From NCBI GenBank assembly GCA_004154925.1, contig QJNS01000270.1, forward strand, positions 39,550 to 103,549: 64,000 nt of DNA, given 5' to 3'. The notes below the pieces were generated by a model. It made no database searches. It was not told the DNA's origin and saw nothing but the letters and a program-made list of their open reading frames with translations. The DNA comes from Monosporascus cannonballus. Lineage: Eukaryota; Ascomycota; Sordariomycetes; Xylariales. How positions within the stretch are numbered: position 1 is the stretch's first letter; every line of letters starts with the position of its first letter. Both the position numbers and the translations under genes were made by a program. This document shows, piece after piece, positions 10,451 to 21,800 of this stretch.

Positions 10451-13400
10451 TTCTGTAAATCTCGTAAATTAAGATATTATTATTTCGGGTAATGCCGCCG
10501 TTATTAATAAAAGTGTTTTAATAGGTATTAGGCGCCAATGAAATGCTTGGCAGGTTTTTAGATATCTTCGGAATTTGGGTATTTTTTTATTTAATTAAGT
10601 ACTAAATAAATCCGTTTTGTTTTCGTATATCGAAGATTTTCTTTATTTTATATATTTATTTATTTTCCATTTCTATATTGTTTTGTACCGTATATATTTT
10701 AATTATATCTGCTGTTAACTTAAGTAAAAAAACATAAAAAATTAGATGGAATTTACCTTTTGGTAAAAGTTCTAATTGGTAATTATTTTCTGAAATTTCT
10801 TTGTCGATTTTATATAGGCCGATATATTTAAAATCAAATTTTTTGTTAAATCGTTTTGTTTAAATGTTTTTTGTAATAAAAATTCTTTTTTTCGAAAATT
10901 ATTCCCTTTAACCTTTTTTAATTATAATATTTATTTATTTAATTTCGTACGAATTTTAATTTTAATTTTATTTTTTAATAAAGTTATTATAATTATTTTA
11001 ACGTAAAAATTATTTTAATATTAATTGGATTATTATCCCGCGTTTTTTTATAAACCTTTAAAATAAAATCAAAATTTGCGTTTATAAATATCGTTTTAAT
11101 CCTTTCGTAATAACTGGTATTATAAGCTAATTATGCGATTAGTAATTTCTTAATCCAGTTATTTTATTCGTAATTAATATAATATCGTAAGTAAATTTTA
11201 AAATTTAATTTGTTCGTTTTATTTATTTATAGTTTAAATACGTTAAATATTTTATGATTTAAGTCGATTTATATTATTAAACCTTATTAAAACTTAAACA
11301 CGAATATTACTCCTTTATTTAATATATTTTTATTAATAATTTATATATATTAAAAATATATTTAAAGAAAATATATGCCAGTTATTCGGCGTTTATGTCT
11401 TTATAATATGGTAAAAAATAAGAAAATTTCGCAAATTAGCTAATTATTACAAAGAGAATATCGTAATATATTTTTGTAATTAGATCTTTTAATATAAAAA
11501 GCTTAATAATAAAATTAAATATAATTAAATATTAGGGTTATTTTGTAATTAATAATAGTTATAATTTTCCGTATAATTTATGTCGTCGAATCTTTACTTT
11601 GGCGCAAATATTATATTGCTGTATAACTTTTTATACCATTAATTTTGTTTTTAAAAAAATATATATATATTAAAGTTGTTTTAAAGTTTTATAAATTCTT
11701 AGATAGCCATATAATTAATATTCTTATATTTTTTTATTAAATCCTTTTAATATTTTTCTAAAATTTATATTTTATTCGTTTTGTAATTTTTTTGGAAAAT
11801 TATCATTATATTATTAAATTCTTTAATATATATCGAAAGGTATTGTCCGAATTGTCCTAATTTATCGTAAGCGTAAATATCTTTTTATAATAATATCAAA
11901 AATTATATGGCTAACTTTAATTAATTTATTTCGAAATTTGGTTACCTGCTTAAGGTATTTGCTTTACCGTTTTTTAAACTTTTCTTATAAATAATAACGA
12001 AGTCGATATTCGTTAATTTCTTTATGTAATGAAATTATTATTTTATAAGTTTTTTAGTCGTAATAAATCGGGTAAAATTTTGATAATCCGTATAAACTTT
12101 AACCTGATATAAATTTCTTTTTAAGAAATATTTAAATTCCCGAAATACCATAATAATAATTATAAATTCCATATTTGGAATACCATAATTAAATTTGGTT
12201 CCTTTAATTTATACGAAAAAAATGCAATAAAATATAATTTGCCTTAATTATCTTGTTATTCAATTATTACGTTTAACGTATAATCCGAAATATCGGTTTT
12301 TAATTTAACGGAACGGTTTGGATCATACATAATTAATATTAATTCGTTAATAATTATATTCTTAATAACCTAAAACACTTTTTTCGTATTTAAAGTTTAT
12401 TTTAATTCCTTTTTTTTTCTTTATAAAATTTATTAAAAATATACTTATTTTGTTAAAATTTCGAATAAATTTCCTATAGTAATTGGCGAATCCAAAAAAT
12501 ACCTGTATTTTCTTAATTATTGTTAGCGTTTGTTATTTTGTAATTGCAGCGATTTTTTTGAGATTTATTTTGATATATTTTAAAGTAATGATATATTCCA
12601 GATATTTTATTTCCTATATATAAAACTATTTTTTTTGCGTTAATAAGTAACCTTACGTCCTATAAAATTTAAAGATTTTTATAAACGTATTTTGCGTATG
12701 TTTTTTTTATTTTCGAAAAAATAAGAATATCGTTAAAATAGCAAACGACGAAAATATCGAGATATTTTCGTAATATATAATTTACTATCCGTTAAAAAAT
12801 TACTAGTCCATTTATAAAGCTTATTAACATAACCAAATATTTAAATAATCCGTATTTCGTTTTTAAAATTATTTTCTATTTATATTCTTTCTTTATTTTA
12901 ATAAAGTTAGATTTATTTTTAAAATCGAATATTATAAACCATTTAGCTTTATTAAATCGGTTTTTTATTTCCGTAATTAAAGGTAATAATATTTAATTTT
13001 TAATAATAATATCGTTTACTTATTAATAATTAATTATAAATTATAATTTCCTTTTTTTAAGTACGAAAAAGATAAGGTATTCTGCCGGTAATTTCGAAAG
13101 TCGAATTTATCTTTTTTATAACCGATTTTTTAAGTTTTTTTTGAAAATATATAGCTCGTTTTTATTAAGGTTATAAATAAGATAAAACTTTATCGAAAAT
13201 CCTTTTTAAAAATTATTTCATTTTCCTATTCGCTATATTTTAATAATTTTATATCGAATTCCTTTTTAAAAACCTGCTTATATCTATAATATTATGATAA
13301 TATATTAATTAGATTTTTTAATTCCTAAAACTATTATTCTTGTTATTCCAAATCGTTATTTAATTACTTTAATTTTGTTTTAATAATAAAAACAATACGT

Positions 13401-15780
13401 TATATTTTTCTTTAATATTTAATTTTTTTATATTTTGTTCCTTTAGGTAATAAGATATTTATTATATCCTTATATTTACATTCGTCGCCATTATCGATCA
13501 AATATTAAAATTTTAATTCTTTTTCTTTTTATTTATTAACAAAAAATAAAACGAATTTTACTTAACCAGTTTTTCCGTTAATTAAAATTGCGTACTAGAA
13601 TATTTATAATAATCCTAAAATTATATCATAATTCCCGAATAAAATAATATCGAAATTAACCGCTTAATATCGTTTTTTAATAAAAATCCCGAGGTAATTA
13701 ATTTCGCATATAACTTTTTTATTATCGTAAGCGAATTCTTAATTTTTAGTATTCGTCGTTATATAAGGTTCCAACTTATATCTTTATAATAATCTAAACT
13801 TATTAATTATATCCGATATAATATAATTTCCGTTTAAAGTTCCGTAATTTACCATTATGGTATACCAATACGTTTTAATTTATTATTTTAAAGTAATACG
13901 GTTATTAACGTTTTTTATCGTTACGTTTAAAGCCTTTTTCGGAAATTTCCTTTAATTTCTTTGAGTTTCGTTATTCTACGGTTTTTTTATAAGTGATTTT
14001 GTTTTTAATTTTTATTCGAATTTATTAAACTTTATTTTATATTTGTTTATTTAACGCGTTAAATTATTATATTTATCGTTATTATCGGAGGTATTGTTCC
14101 TTCAAACCGTATTAGTTATTCCTGGTTTTTTTGCAATTCCTTATTTTATCGAATAAATTACTTTTTTATATTTACGATTATAACTTATTATGCGTTATTT
14201 TAGTTATCTTTTTAAAGGTTTTTTGTAAATTAACGTATTTTTTGTTTAATAATTTCTTATTCGTAAGGATTTATAATAAATATTAATTCAAAATGGAAAT
14301 CCATAATAGCTTTTTAATAATACCTTTGTACCGTACGTTAAATTAACGTTTTTTCCGTTTAATAATTATATTATCCATAATAATGAAAGAGGTTTTTTTA
14401 TAAATATTATTTTTTTCGGATTAACTTTTTATTTCGGCTAATTATTAAATATCTTTTAGGGCTATAATTTAAAATTATTAATATTATTACTTATTATTTT
14501 TATTATGTTCGGTTCCGTTTAAAAAATCGAATTTTTCGTAATACATATAAATAATTCATACATAAATATATTATTTTTATTTTTCACAATTGGGATATTC
14601 TCGTCGTGGACAATATATAATATATATTTTGCCGTATTAATTAAATATTCCGGGATAAACCTTTTTTATTTAATCTTAATATTTACCTAATTATCTTTAT
14701 AATGCTTTTTATCGTATTCGTAATATTTATTAAGTTAGCTTTTTAATTCTTTACATTATTATCGAATTTCTTATCGTAATAATCCTTATTCGTATTTAAT
14801 TTGGATTATATTAATAATTTTATTATTATTTCCTTAATTATTCCTGGATTGTTTTTCCGGTATAAACATTTGGTTATTTTATCGTAATTGTTTAAATTTC
14901 TTATATTTATAAACTTTATGTTCTATTTTGTTATAATTAAAATATTTAATCTGGCTTTAATTTTATTTATGAATAATATTAAGTTTTATAAGTTCTAGCG
15001 CCGTTTCGTAAAATATAAAAAGTATGTTTTATTTTTTCCTTTAATTAAACTTATTATATCCTAAACGTAAAATATACTATGTTTTTTTTATCATTTTTCA
15101 AATTATTAATTATTAATCTTAATTATTTTTACGGTATACAGGTTTAGGACAATGAATTATTTAATCCAAATAATCTTATTTTTCATATTATTTTTTAACC
15201 TTTTATAAAATATATTAATAAAGGCGTTAATTTCATATTTCTTTATTTAGCCTTAGCCGCAAAAGTTTTTAAAAATTACGGTATATTTAAATATAAATCC
15301 TTTTCATCGGAATTATAAAAATTATTAAGCCGTACATTATTTTTTATCCGGATTACCGAAATTACTCCGTATTTTATTTTCGAAATTAATATAAATTAAA
15401 AAGATTTTATTAATAAAATTCTTTTTATTTATTTTTTTTATTTTTAAAAAATTCTTATAATAAACTTAAATTAATTAGCCATATTCTGTATTAAATATAT
15501 TTTTATTATTAGGATTATATTTATTAATTCGTTAAAATTTAAAAAGCGAAAATAAATCTTTACTTAAATTAAAAAGGTTTAAGGGTTATTTTTTTTATTA
15601 TAAGATTCTGGTTTTTTTAGCTTTATACGGGCGAACAAAAATTAAGTAAATAACGTAACTTTAAATTATCGGATTTTTTTTCCAGTTCCCGAATTCGAAC
15701 TTAAAATTATTAAATAAAGGTTTTTTAAATTCTAGTCCATATTTTAATAATATTAAATATTATTTAAAGTTTAACGATAT
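10450..15780 (-). pseudogene. RIP-degraded gag-pol of the 9516-16221 element
   Basis: Minus-strand landmarks: decayed zinc-knuckle region of gag near 14930, the RT box (NYILRKYLDIFVVCYF, then NDILIFS; YLDD changed to YFND by RIP) at about 12720-12790, integrase text FAKFSYFLPYYKD at about 11400-11440, and a chromodomain remnant near 10550-10620. It is collinear with the copy at 20847-27564. No frame is open for long, and stops are TAA/TAG. Confidence 0.78.
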
Positions 15781-15802
15781 TATTAAATAAGAATTTGTAA
15801 CG

Positions 15803-16221
15803 TATAACGGTTAAATAATTTAATTAATTATTAAATTTTAAGTTAACGGATTTACATTAATAGGAATATCGTAAAAGTTTAAGTAATAAATATAGTAATA
15901 TATTACTTTTTATAACGCTAAAAGTATTTTAAGTAATAATATTATATTATAAGCTAAAATTATTTAAATTATGGAATTAATAAAGGTATATATATTTTTT
16001 TTAATTGGATTATGATTAATAAATTAATAATCCGGCTTACTGGCTTATTACCAGTGAGTTAATAATCCGGCTTATTGGCTTACCACCAGTAAGTTGGTGA
16101 TCCGGCTCACTGGCTCACCACCAGTAAGTTAGTGATCTATTACGTGACCCGATCCACATGGTTTTCTTGGCCTTCTCCGTTGCGACCGTTCCTGGAGGCC
16201 GTGGCTTGTCAGGTCATAACA
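15803..16221 (-). repeat. 5' LTR of the 9516-16221 element (four U3 repeat units)
   Basis: 419 bp. It carries about four of the 35-bp units against three in its partner LTR, which accounts for most of the 33-bp length difference. The outer 160 bp keep near-original base composition, while the rest is RIPed. Confidence 0.85.
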
Positions 16222-16594
16222 GTTTATGTTGGCAGGAGTATCGTGGGAATCTGAGCAATTAATACAGTAAGGTGTCACGTCTCGTAATGCCAAGGGTGCC
16301 TTGGGTAACAATGTTGTATTGCAATCTGAAGCTATCGAAACTATAGGAATAATGAACGTATATATCCTTGTTCTGGCTCAAGGTGCTCACTACGGCTTAA
16401 CGATACTTCTCTGGTTAAGTCCCCTTAAGCCCCTTTGAGCCCCCTCTGGTGCTCATCCGGCTCAAGCCCTTTTGACCAATCAGGGCCCATGAGCCCTTTG
16501 AGCCAGTCACGTGACTTCTTGGCTGGATCGGGGTCTGGCTCTTCAGGATCCCGACCGTTTCCAGAAACCAAAACCGTTAGGTTATAACAATATT

Positions 16595-17100
16595 AACCGG
16601 ATTAATTTAAAATATATAATATTATAATAAAAGATTATTTTCAGGATTATTTTACAAAGTTCTCAATATAACCTAATATACGACTATAAATAATTAATAA
16701 CGTTAATTAATTAAAGTTAAATCGGTAATAATTTGGAATAAAAAAGTTTATAAATAAAATATTTTTACGTTAAAATGTTTAGGAAAAAAATTAATGTAAA
16801 AAAGTGGGTTTCATCGATAAAGTTTTTTGGGGCCATAATAGTAATTTGGATATTTAGTTGATATTATTTTATAATTATTTCGTCTTTTATAAATATTATT
16901 ATATAAAAAAGAAATAAAATTTTCAAACGCTTAAATATATATTTATCTTGCCTTATAAAATTATACATATGAAAATTCCGTAACTTGCCGCCTAGACGTA
17001 ATAATAACAGGCCTTATTTATTAAGATTAAAATAATAGGTTATTCGAATTATTATGTATAAATAATTACGATTTAATAAGGTCCGGACGTTAAATTTCTT
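16595..17100. other. hAT interior, AT-rich, no gene recognised
   Basis: RIPed DNA right of the nested LTR and left of the conserved-looking island at 17.1-17.5 kb. No family resemblance was seen. Confidence 0.45.
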
Positions 17101-17149
17101 TTGCAAACTTATTTTTATATGCCCTTATAATACCTTTATTTATTACTGC

Positions 17150-17469
17150 CCTTTTTTTTCCTCTTTGAGCAGTAGCAATATCGTCCGGATTAACAAATAT
17201 TTTTCGCCTATATGTTGAAATCCGCTTACGGCAGCAGTTTAGCCAGAATTAAGGATTTTTTGTATCTTTTCTTTTCGTTATTTCCGCCGGGTATATCCAG
17301 CTTATTTAAGGTTCCCTCAGGATTATCGGGTATTAAATCCGTAATTAATAATAATCCTAATTTATCGATAAATAATATTTCAAATACTTTAAAAAATACC
17401 TTCTTACATTTTTCGTATTTTTCGCGCGCACTTTTTTTACCGTCCTTATTGTATACGATATTTTTTTAA
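17150..17469 (-). pseudogene. Less-mutated coding island in the hAT element, unidentified protein
   Basis: One minus-strand frame stays open for about 85 codons (roughly 17467 down to 17235), then continues with TAA/TAG at Gln-like places to about 17150. It reads as a normal soluble protein: IVYNKDGKKSAREKYEKCKK, FIDKLGLLLITDLIPDNPEG, KLDIPGGNNEKKRYKK. The opposite plus-strand frame is also open for 85 codons but gives an unlikely composition. The family is not recognised. It could be the C-terminal part of the hAT transposase gene or a second cargo gene. Confidence 0.4.
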
Positions 17470-18649
17470 TCGCCAATTATTAATGTTGAATATAACACGA
17501 TATTATAAAAAAATGCTTAAATTATTTTAACTTTATAAAAAATCGGTTAAAGGCAAACATTTAACGTACGAAATTTTAGATATATTTTATTAATATGGAA
17601 AAACATTAAATATAAAGAATATTATATATAAAATACGTAAGTCTGGGTAAAAAAATACTAATCCTTTACCAAAATCTCAAAATATCTTTATTAATTTTTA
17701 TATCTATATAAGATAATTAGGAAATAATCCGTATAACGAAATAAACAAAACGTATCTTCGTAACGAAAACATTTATTAATATTATCCTCCCAGGGTTTGT
17801 CTATACAACGTAAAAGTAAATTCCCTTTTTCAGAATTCGAATTTAACAATATTATTTCGGTAAAATTAAACCGATTCGCAGTTTAAAACCGTACGTTAAA
17901 TCTTAAAATATTTTTCTTATCGTAATTCTCTTAATACTCTTTGTATATTTACTTTAACCATAATATAATTCTTTTATAGATTTTTTCATTTAAAAAATCC
18001 AAATTAAAATATTGCTATCAGTTGTTAAAATAATTACGAAATATAATATCCGTATATTAAGATAAGGAGGTAAAGTAATACCGATAAATAAACCAGTTCG
18101 CGGTTATATTTGAAAAGTTTATCGGTATATTTATAGGTTTTGCTAATTGCAAATATCGTACCTTTCCGCAAAAGCCGTAACCATATAAGTAGTCGATTTA
18201 TATTATTTATAACGGGAAATCTCGTTTAATTTGTTATTTATTCTTTTTATGTAATAGCTTATTAACGGAAAAATTAAAGTATTTTGTTTTAATATAATAC
18301 TGATATTTTTGAAAATATTTAACCATATTTTTATAGCTAGTAATTATATAACTAAAGTAATTTTCGCGAAATATACCAAAATTCTTCGTTATTTAAATAC
18401 AATATTTGGAAATATTAATAAAATAATGTACAAGTTGCCGACCTTTAGGAAGAAATTGGTAATTATATTTACGTAATATAAAATAAACCTATACAAAACG
18501 TCCGAAAATTTGCTAAAATCGTTTAGTACATAAAAAAAAAATGTACATAAATTTTAGCGGTATTATATATCGCAAAATATTTAAAGTAATTATTATTTTA
18601 TAATATTTTGTTTTTAATTATATTTTATTAAACCTTATAAAAAAGCTTT

Positions 18650-20224
18650 ATCGCTTAATATTAAAATAAATCTAGGTAATAAAAAATCGTAATTGTGCTA
18701 TTTATTTACGGAATTATTTTATAAATATTTTAATGAAAATTTATTAATTCGATTATAGTTTCTTTAAGAAAGTTATCCGAGTTATTTCCTTATTTAAAAA
18801 GGTCTACCTTTTTTTGGCTGTAATCTTTAAGGTATTTTTTAACTTCATAATTGGCGTTATATTATTAGCGAATAAGAAATTTTGGAAAGCCTTTTGTAAT
18901 ACGTTTAACGTCTAAGCAAAATAGCGGATTTTTTTCGATTATGCAAACTAATTATCTAAGTTATTACACAATTATTTACGCATAAAATCTCGAGAAACGC
19001 TAGGCTTATTGTCGGCGGTAATAATACGGAATCGATTAACTAACTTAAGGTTTTTTAATTAATATAATAATTTGTCGCCGTTTAATTCAAATCCCTTATT
19101 CGTACATATTTAAATGTCGTTTAAATTCTAACATTTTCGTTATTTATAATTAATGTAATAAATTATAATTTTATGGAATACAAATATAAAATAAGGTATT
19201 ATTTATATGTCGTAATTTCCAGGTATACAAGCTTTTACAGAAATATTATTCATTATTGATTTAACGATAATATCGACATATTTATTTCCGTGATTTAGGT
19301 ATATTTTAACAACTGAGAGTTTGAAATTCGGGATATATTATAATATAAACCCCCGAAAACATTAATTTAATAAACCTTTAATAAGTAAATATTAAGATAC
19401 GAAAAACATAATTAAAATAATAATATTCATATTAAATATATCCGCAAATACCAAGTCCTAAAAATATATTAATAAAACCGTATTTAATTATTTTACAATT
19501 ATTTTCTATATAATTATATATCATAATTATATCGGATAAGTTATTACAAATAATTCGTCTCGATTAATTTATTCTTTTTTGTAGGACTTAATAACTACAT
19601 AGTTTTTATCGAATTTATTTCGTTATTCCTAAGGAATTTTGGGTGAACCAAATAATAACCGTAATGCCGGCATTTAAATTTCGGCTCGTTAGTAAGCCGA
19701 TTATAAAGCTATATAAACTTATTCCAATATTTCGAAAAACGGACAATTCCATTAAATATAAATAAAGCTTTTTCGATCTAACGTTTATTTGTTAGGTTAA
19801 CGTATTTTGTAAACCAGGATTATTATCGGAATTATTTTACCTATTTATTTTTAAATCGGTTTCGGTATTAAAAATAGGTTTTATTAATTACGGGAAAATC
19901 CGCCTGATTTTTTCGCTATACATTTAATAGGGGTAAACATAATAAAAATTTATCCGGTATCTTAAAACGGTATCTTTATTATATAAATCGATAAATAAAT
20001 TATTCGTTAAAATTTTTAATACGACTCCGGCTAACATTTTAATTAAGCTTCTAGTTAGGTTGTTAATTAGGTTATTAACGAAGTTTATTATTATATATTT
20101 TAGAACCTTTATTTTCGCGATTACCGTTATTAAAAACAAGATCTGATAAGCGTTCCTGGGTTTCGAATATTTCTTTATTAAGGAAATCGATATTAAAATT
20201 ATCTTCTTAATATTATTCCGACAT
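18650..20224 (-). pseudogene. hAT-family transposase, RIP-degraded
   Basis: The minus-strand reading begins at ATG 20224-20222 (MSE, then EDNFNIDFLNKEIFE). About 180 codons on is a decayed BED-type zinc-finger segment (KFKCRHYGYYLVHPKFLRN near 19650). The catalytic region is recognisable at about 18950-19060: GDKLLY, then LVNRFRIITADN, carrying the second acidic residue of the hAT RNase-H fold, then SKKIRYFAQTLN, the family motif RC.AH.LNL. Stops are TAA/TAG at Gln/Trp-like sites. The C-terminal dimerisation domain was not found with confidence. The enzyme would have excised and inserted the surrounding element; orientation agrees with the element's ends. Confidence 0.7.
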
Positions 20225-20846
20225 TTTGGGAAACGTCAAATAATAATTATTAGTTTAAAATAAGAAGATTAATTATAATACAGAATTGGAAAATATAATA
20301 AAATATTCCGGGTAAAAAAAGGTTTAAAATAATAAAATAATTAGAAAAAGCTGAAAATACGTATAGATTAATACGTATTATTATTAATTATGCATTATTT
20401 TTAAAGATTGCTTATTTTGTAGATAATTCGCTAAAATGTTTTTTTTCAACAGCAGCTAATATATTTAAATTTATCTATATAACTTTTATTTTAATTAGTA
20501 TGATAAATTTTTATATACTCCCTTAAACGTTACCTTAACGTATTGATATAATTTAGGAGTTACCAAACCTAAGCTATCGTTCATACGTTTGTAATAATAC
20601 GGGAAGCGAGCTAGATTAGGTTAACCGGAATGCTAATAAGTACATTATTGAATTTTTTCCGATCCCCTAATCCGTTAGTTATAAGCTTACCTAACCGAAA
20701 TTATTGTTCTTTATATATCCTAATTATCTTAAAATATCGATTAGTTTAAGAACAAAATATGCCAAAAGGTTTTGGGATAATATGGTATAATTAAAACCAA
20801 ATGTTCTCGCCCAACGAAATCTTATAAAATAGGTGAGTTATAAAAG

Positions 20847-21232
20847 TGTGACGGCTAGGCGGTTTAACCAACTATTAAACCTTAAGTCGACGGGTTTATG
20901 TTGGCAGAAGTATCGTAAGAATCTGAGTAATAAATATAGTAACGTATTACGTCTCGTAATACTAAGAATGTTTTAGGTAACGATATTATATTGCAAATTA
21001 AAATTATTTAAATTATAAAATTAATAAGCGTATATATCTTTTTTCTTTAGCTGGATTATTACCAATAAGTTAATAATCTAGCTTATTGGTTTATCACCAA
21101 TAAATTAATAATCCGGCTTATTAGTTCACCACCAGTAAATTGGTAATCCATCACGTAACCCGATCCACATAATTTTTTTGGCCTTTTTTATTACGACCGT
21201 TTCTGGAGGCCGTAGCTTATCAGGTCGTAATA
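20847..21232 (-). repeat. 3' LTR of the 20847-27564 element
   Basis: 386 bp. The plus-strand left edge TGTGACGGCTAGGCGG is undamaged, while the right edge GGTCGTAATA is RIPed. Three U3 units of the ACCAATAAGTTGGTAATCC type. Confidence 0.88.
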
Positions 21233-21318
21233 CGATTTCTTTTTTCCCAAAATTTTGCCCTTAAGATTTCTTTTCTCCTAGTAAGTTTTTTCTATATACC
21301 TTTAACATATCTTTCAAT

Positions 21319-21800
21319 ATATTTAAAGGTTATTTTCGCAAATCCGAATAACAGCTTAGTTTAATTAATTTAATTAAACTTAAAAGTTTTAACGTAATAC
21401 CTTATTTTCTTGATTTTATTCGGCAACTTAATTGCTAAATAATAAATAAGGTTTTTCGTTATAAAAAATATATCCGTTAAGGTTATTCGTATAACAAAAT
21501 AAAAATCCTTATTTTTATAATTAATCGCTATATCGCAAAATCGAAAAAATTAAAAAAAAAAAGTTAACGGCCGAAAAATCTTTGTCTGAAATTTTTACGC
21601 ATTTTTTTCGCATATATCGTTAACGTTAATATTATCAATCTTAAAGTATAAAATTTGTTAATCGTACCCTTTAATCCTTAAATAACTTTAACGATTTCGC
21701 ATAATTAAAATCGAAATCCGTAATCGAAGTTCAGGCCTTAAAAAAGTAAACGTTATTAATTAAAATATAATGAACTAAAAGTTTCTTTTTATGGATCTCG
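21319..21800 (+). pseudogene. Antisense ORF relic with Zn2Cys6-like array (20847-27564 element)
   Basis: Same frame and position as at 9985. The start codon now reads ATA at 21319, followed by FRKSE, then the Cys/Tyr array (IRQLNC intact, YKKY for the CxxC pair), then IAKSKKLKKKK, TAEKSLSEIFTHFFRI and further helical text. The second Cys position reads Asp. Stops are TAA at Gln-like places. The reading continues to roughly 21.8 kb. Confidence 0.48.

Larger units (their letters stand above)
9516..16221 (-). mobile_element. Full-length Ty3/gypsy chromovirus (family 1), TSD GTTTA
   Basis: 6706 bp with LTRs at 9516-9901 and 15803-16221 and a 5-bp duplication GTTTA at 9511-9515 and 16222-16226. 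Read on the minus strand the order is 5' LTR, gag, pol with chromodomain, purine tract (GGGAAAAAAGAAATCG just before the 3' LTR), 3' LTR. The target was an older LTR, at its TTTATG site. Everything inside is heavily RIPed. Confidence 0.93.
9464..16589 (-). repeat. Older solo LTR (family 1, CTCAAGG-type U3) split by a nested element; TSD ATATT
   Basis: The left piece 9464-9515 (TGTAACGGCTAGGCGG ... GAGTTTA) and the right piece 16222-16589 (GTTTATGTTGGC ... GGTTATAACA) together make one LTR of about 415 bp, interrupted by the element 9516-16221. Identical ATATT stands at 9459-9463 and 16590-16594. The right piece has the CTCAAGG/GAGCC-type U3, unlike the element inserted into it. Confidence 0.9.

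Noticed and set aside
17212..17469. 85-codon plus-strand frame
   Set aside because: Opposite strand reads as more natural protein text; the plus frame is hydrophobic and Asn/Ser-rich and is taken as its shadow.
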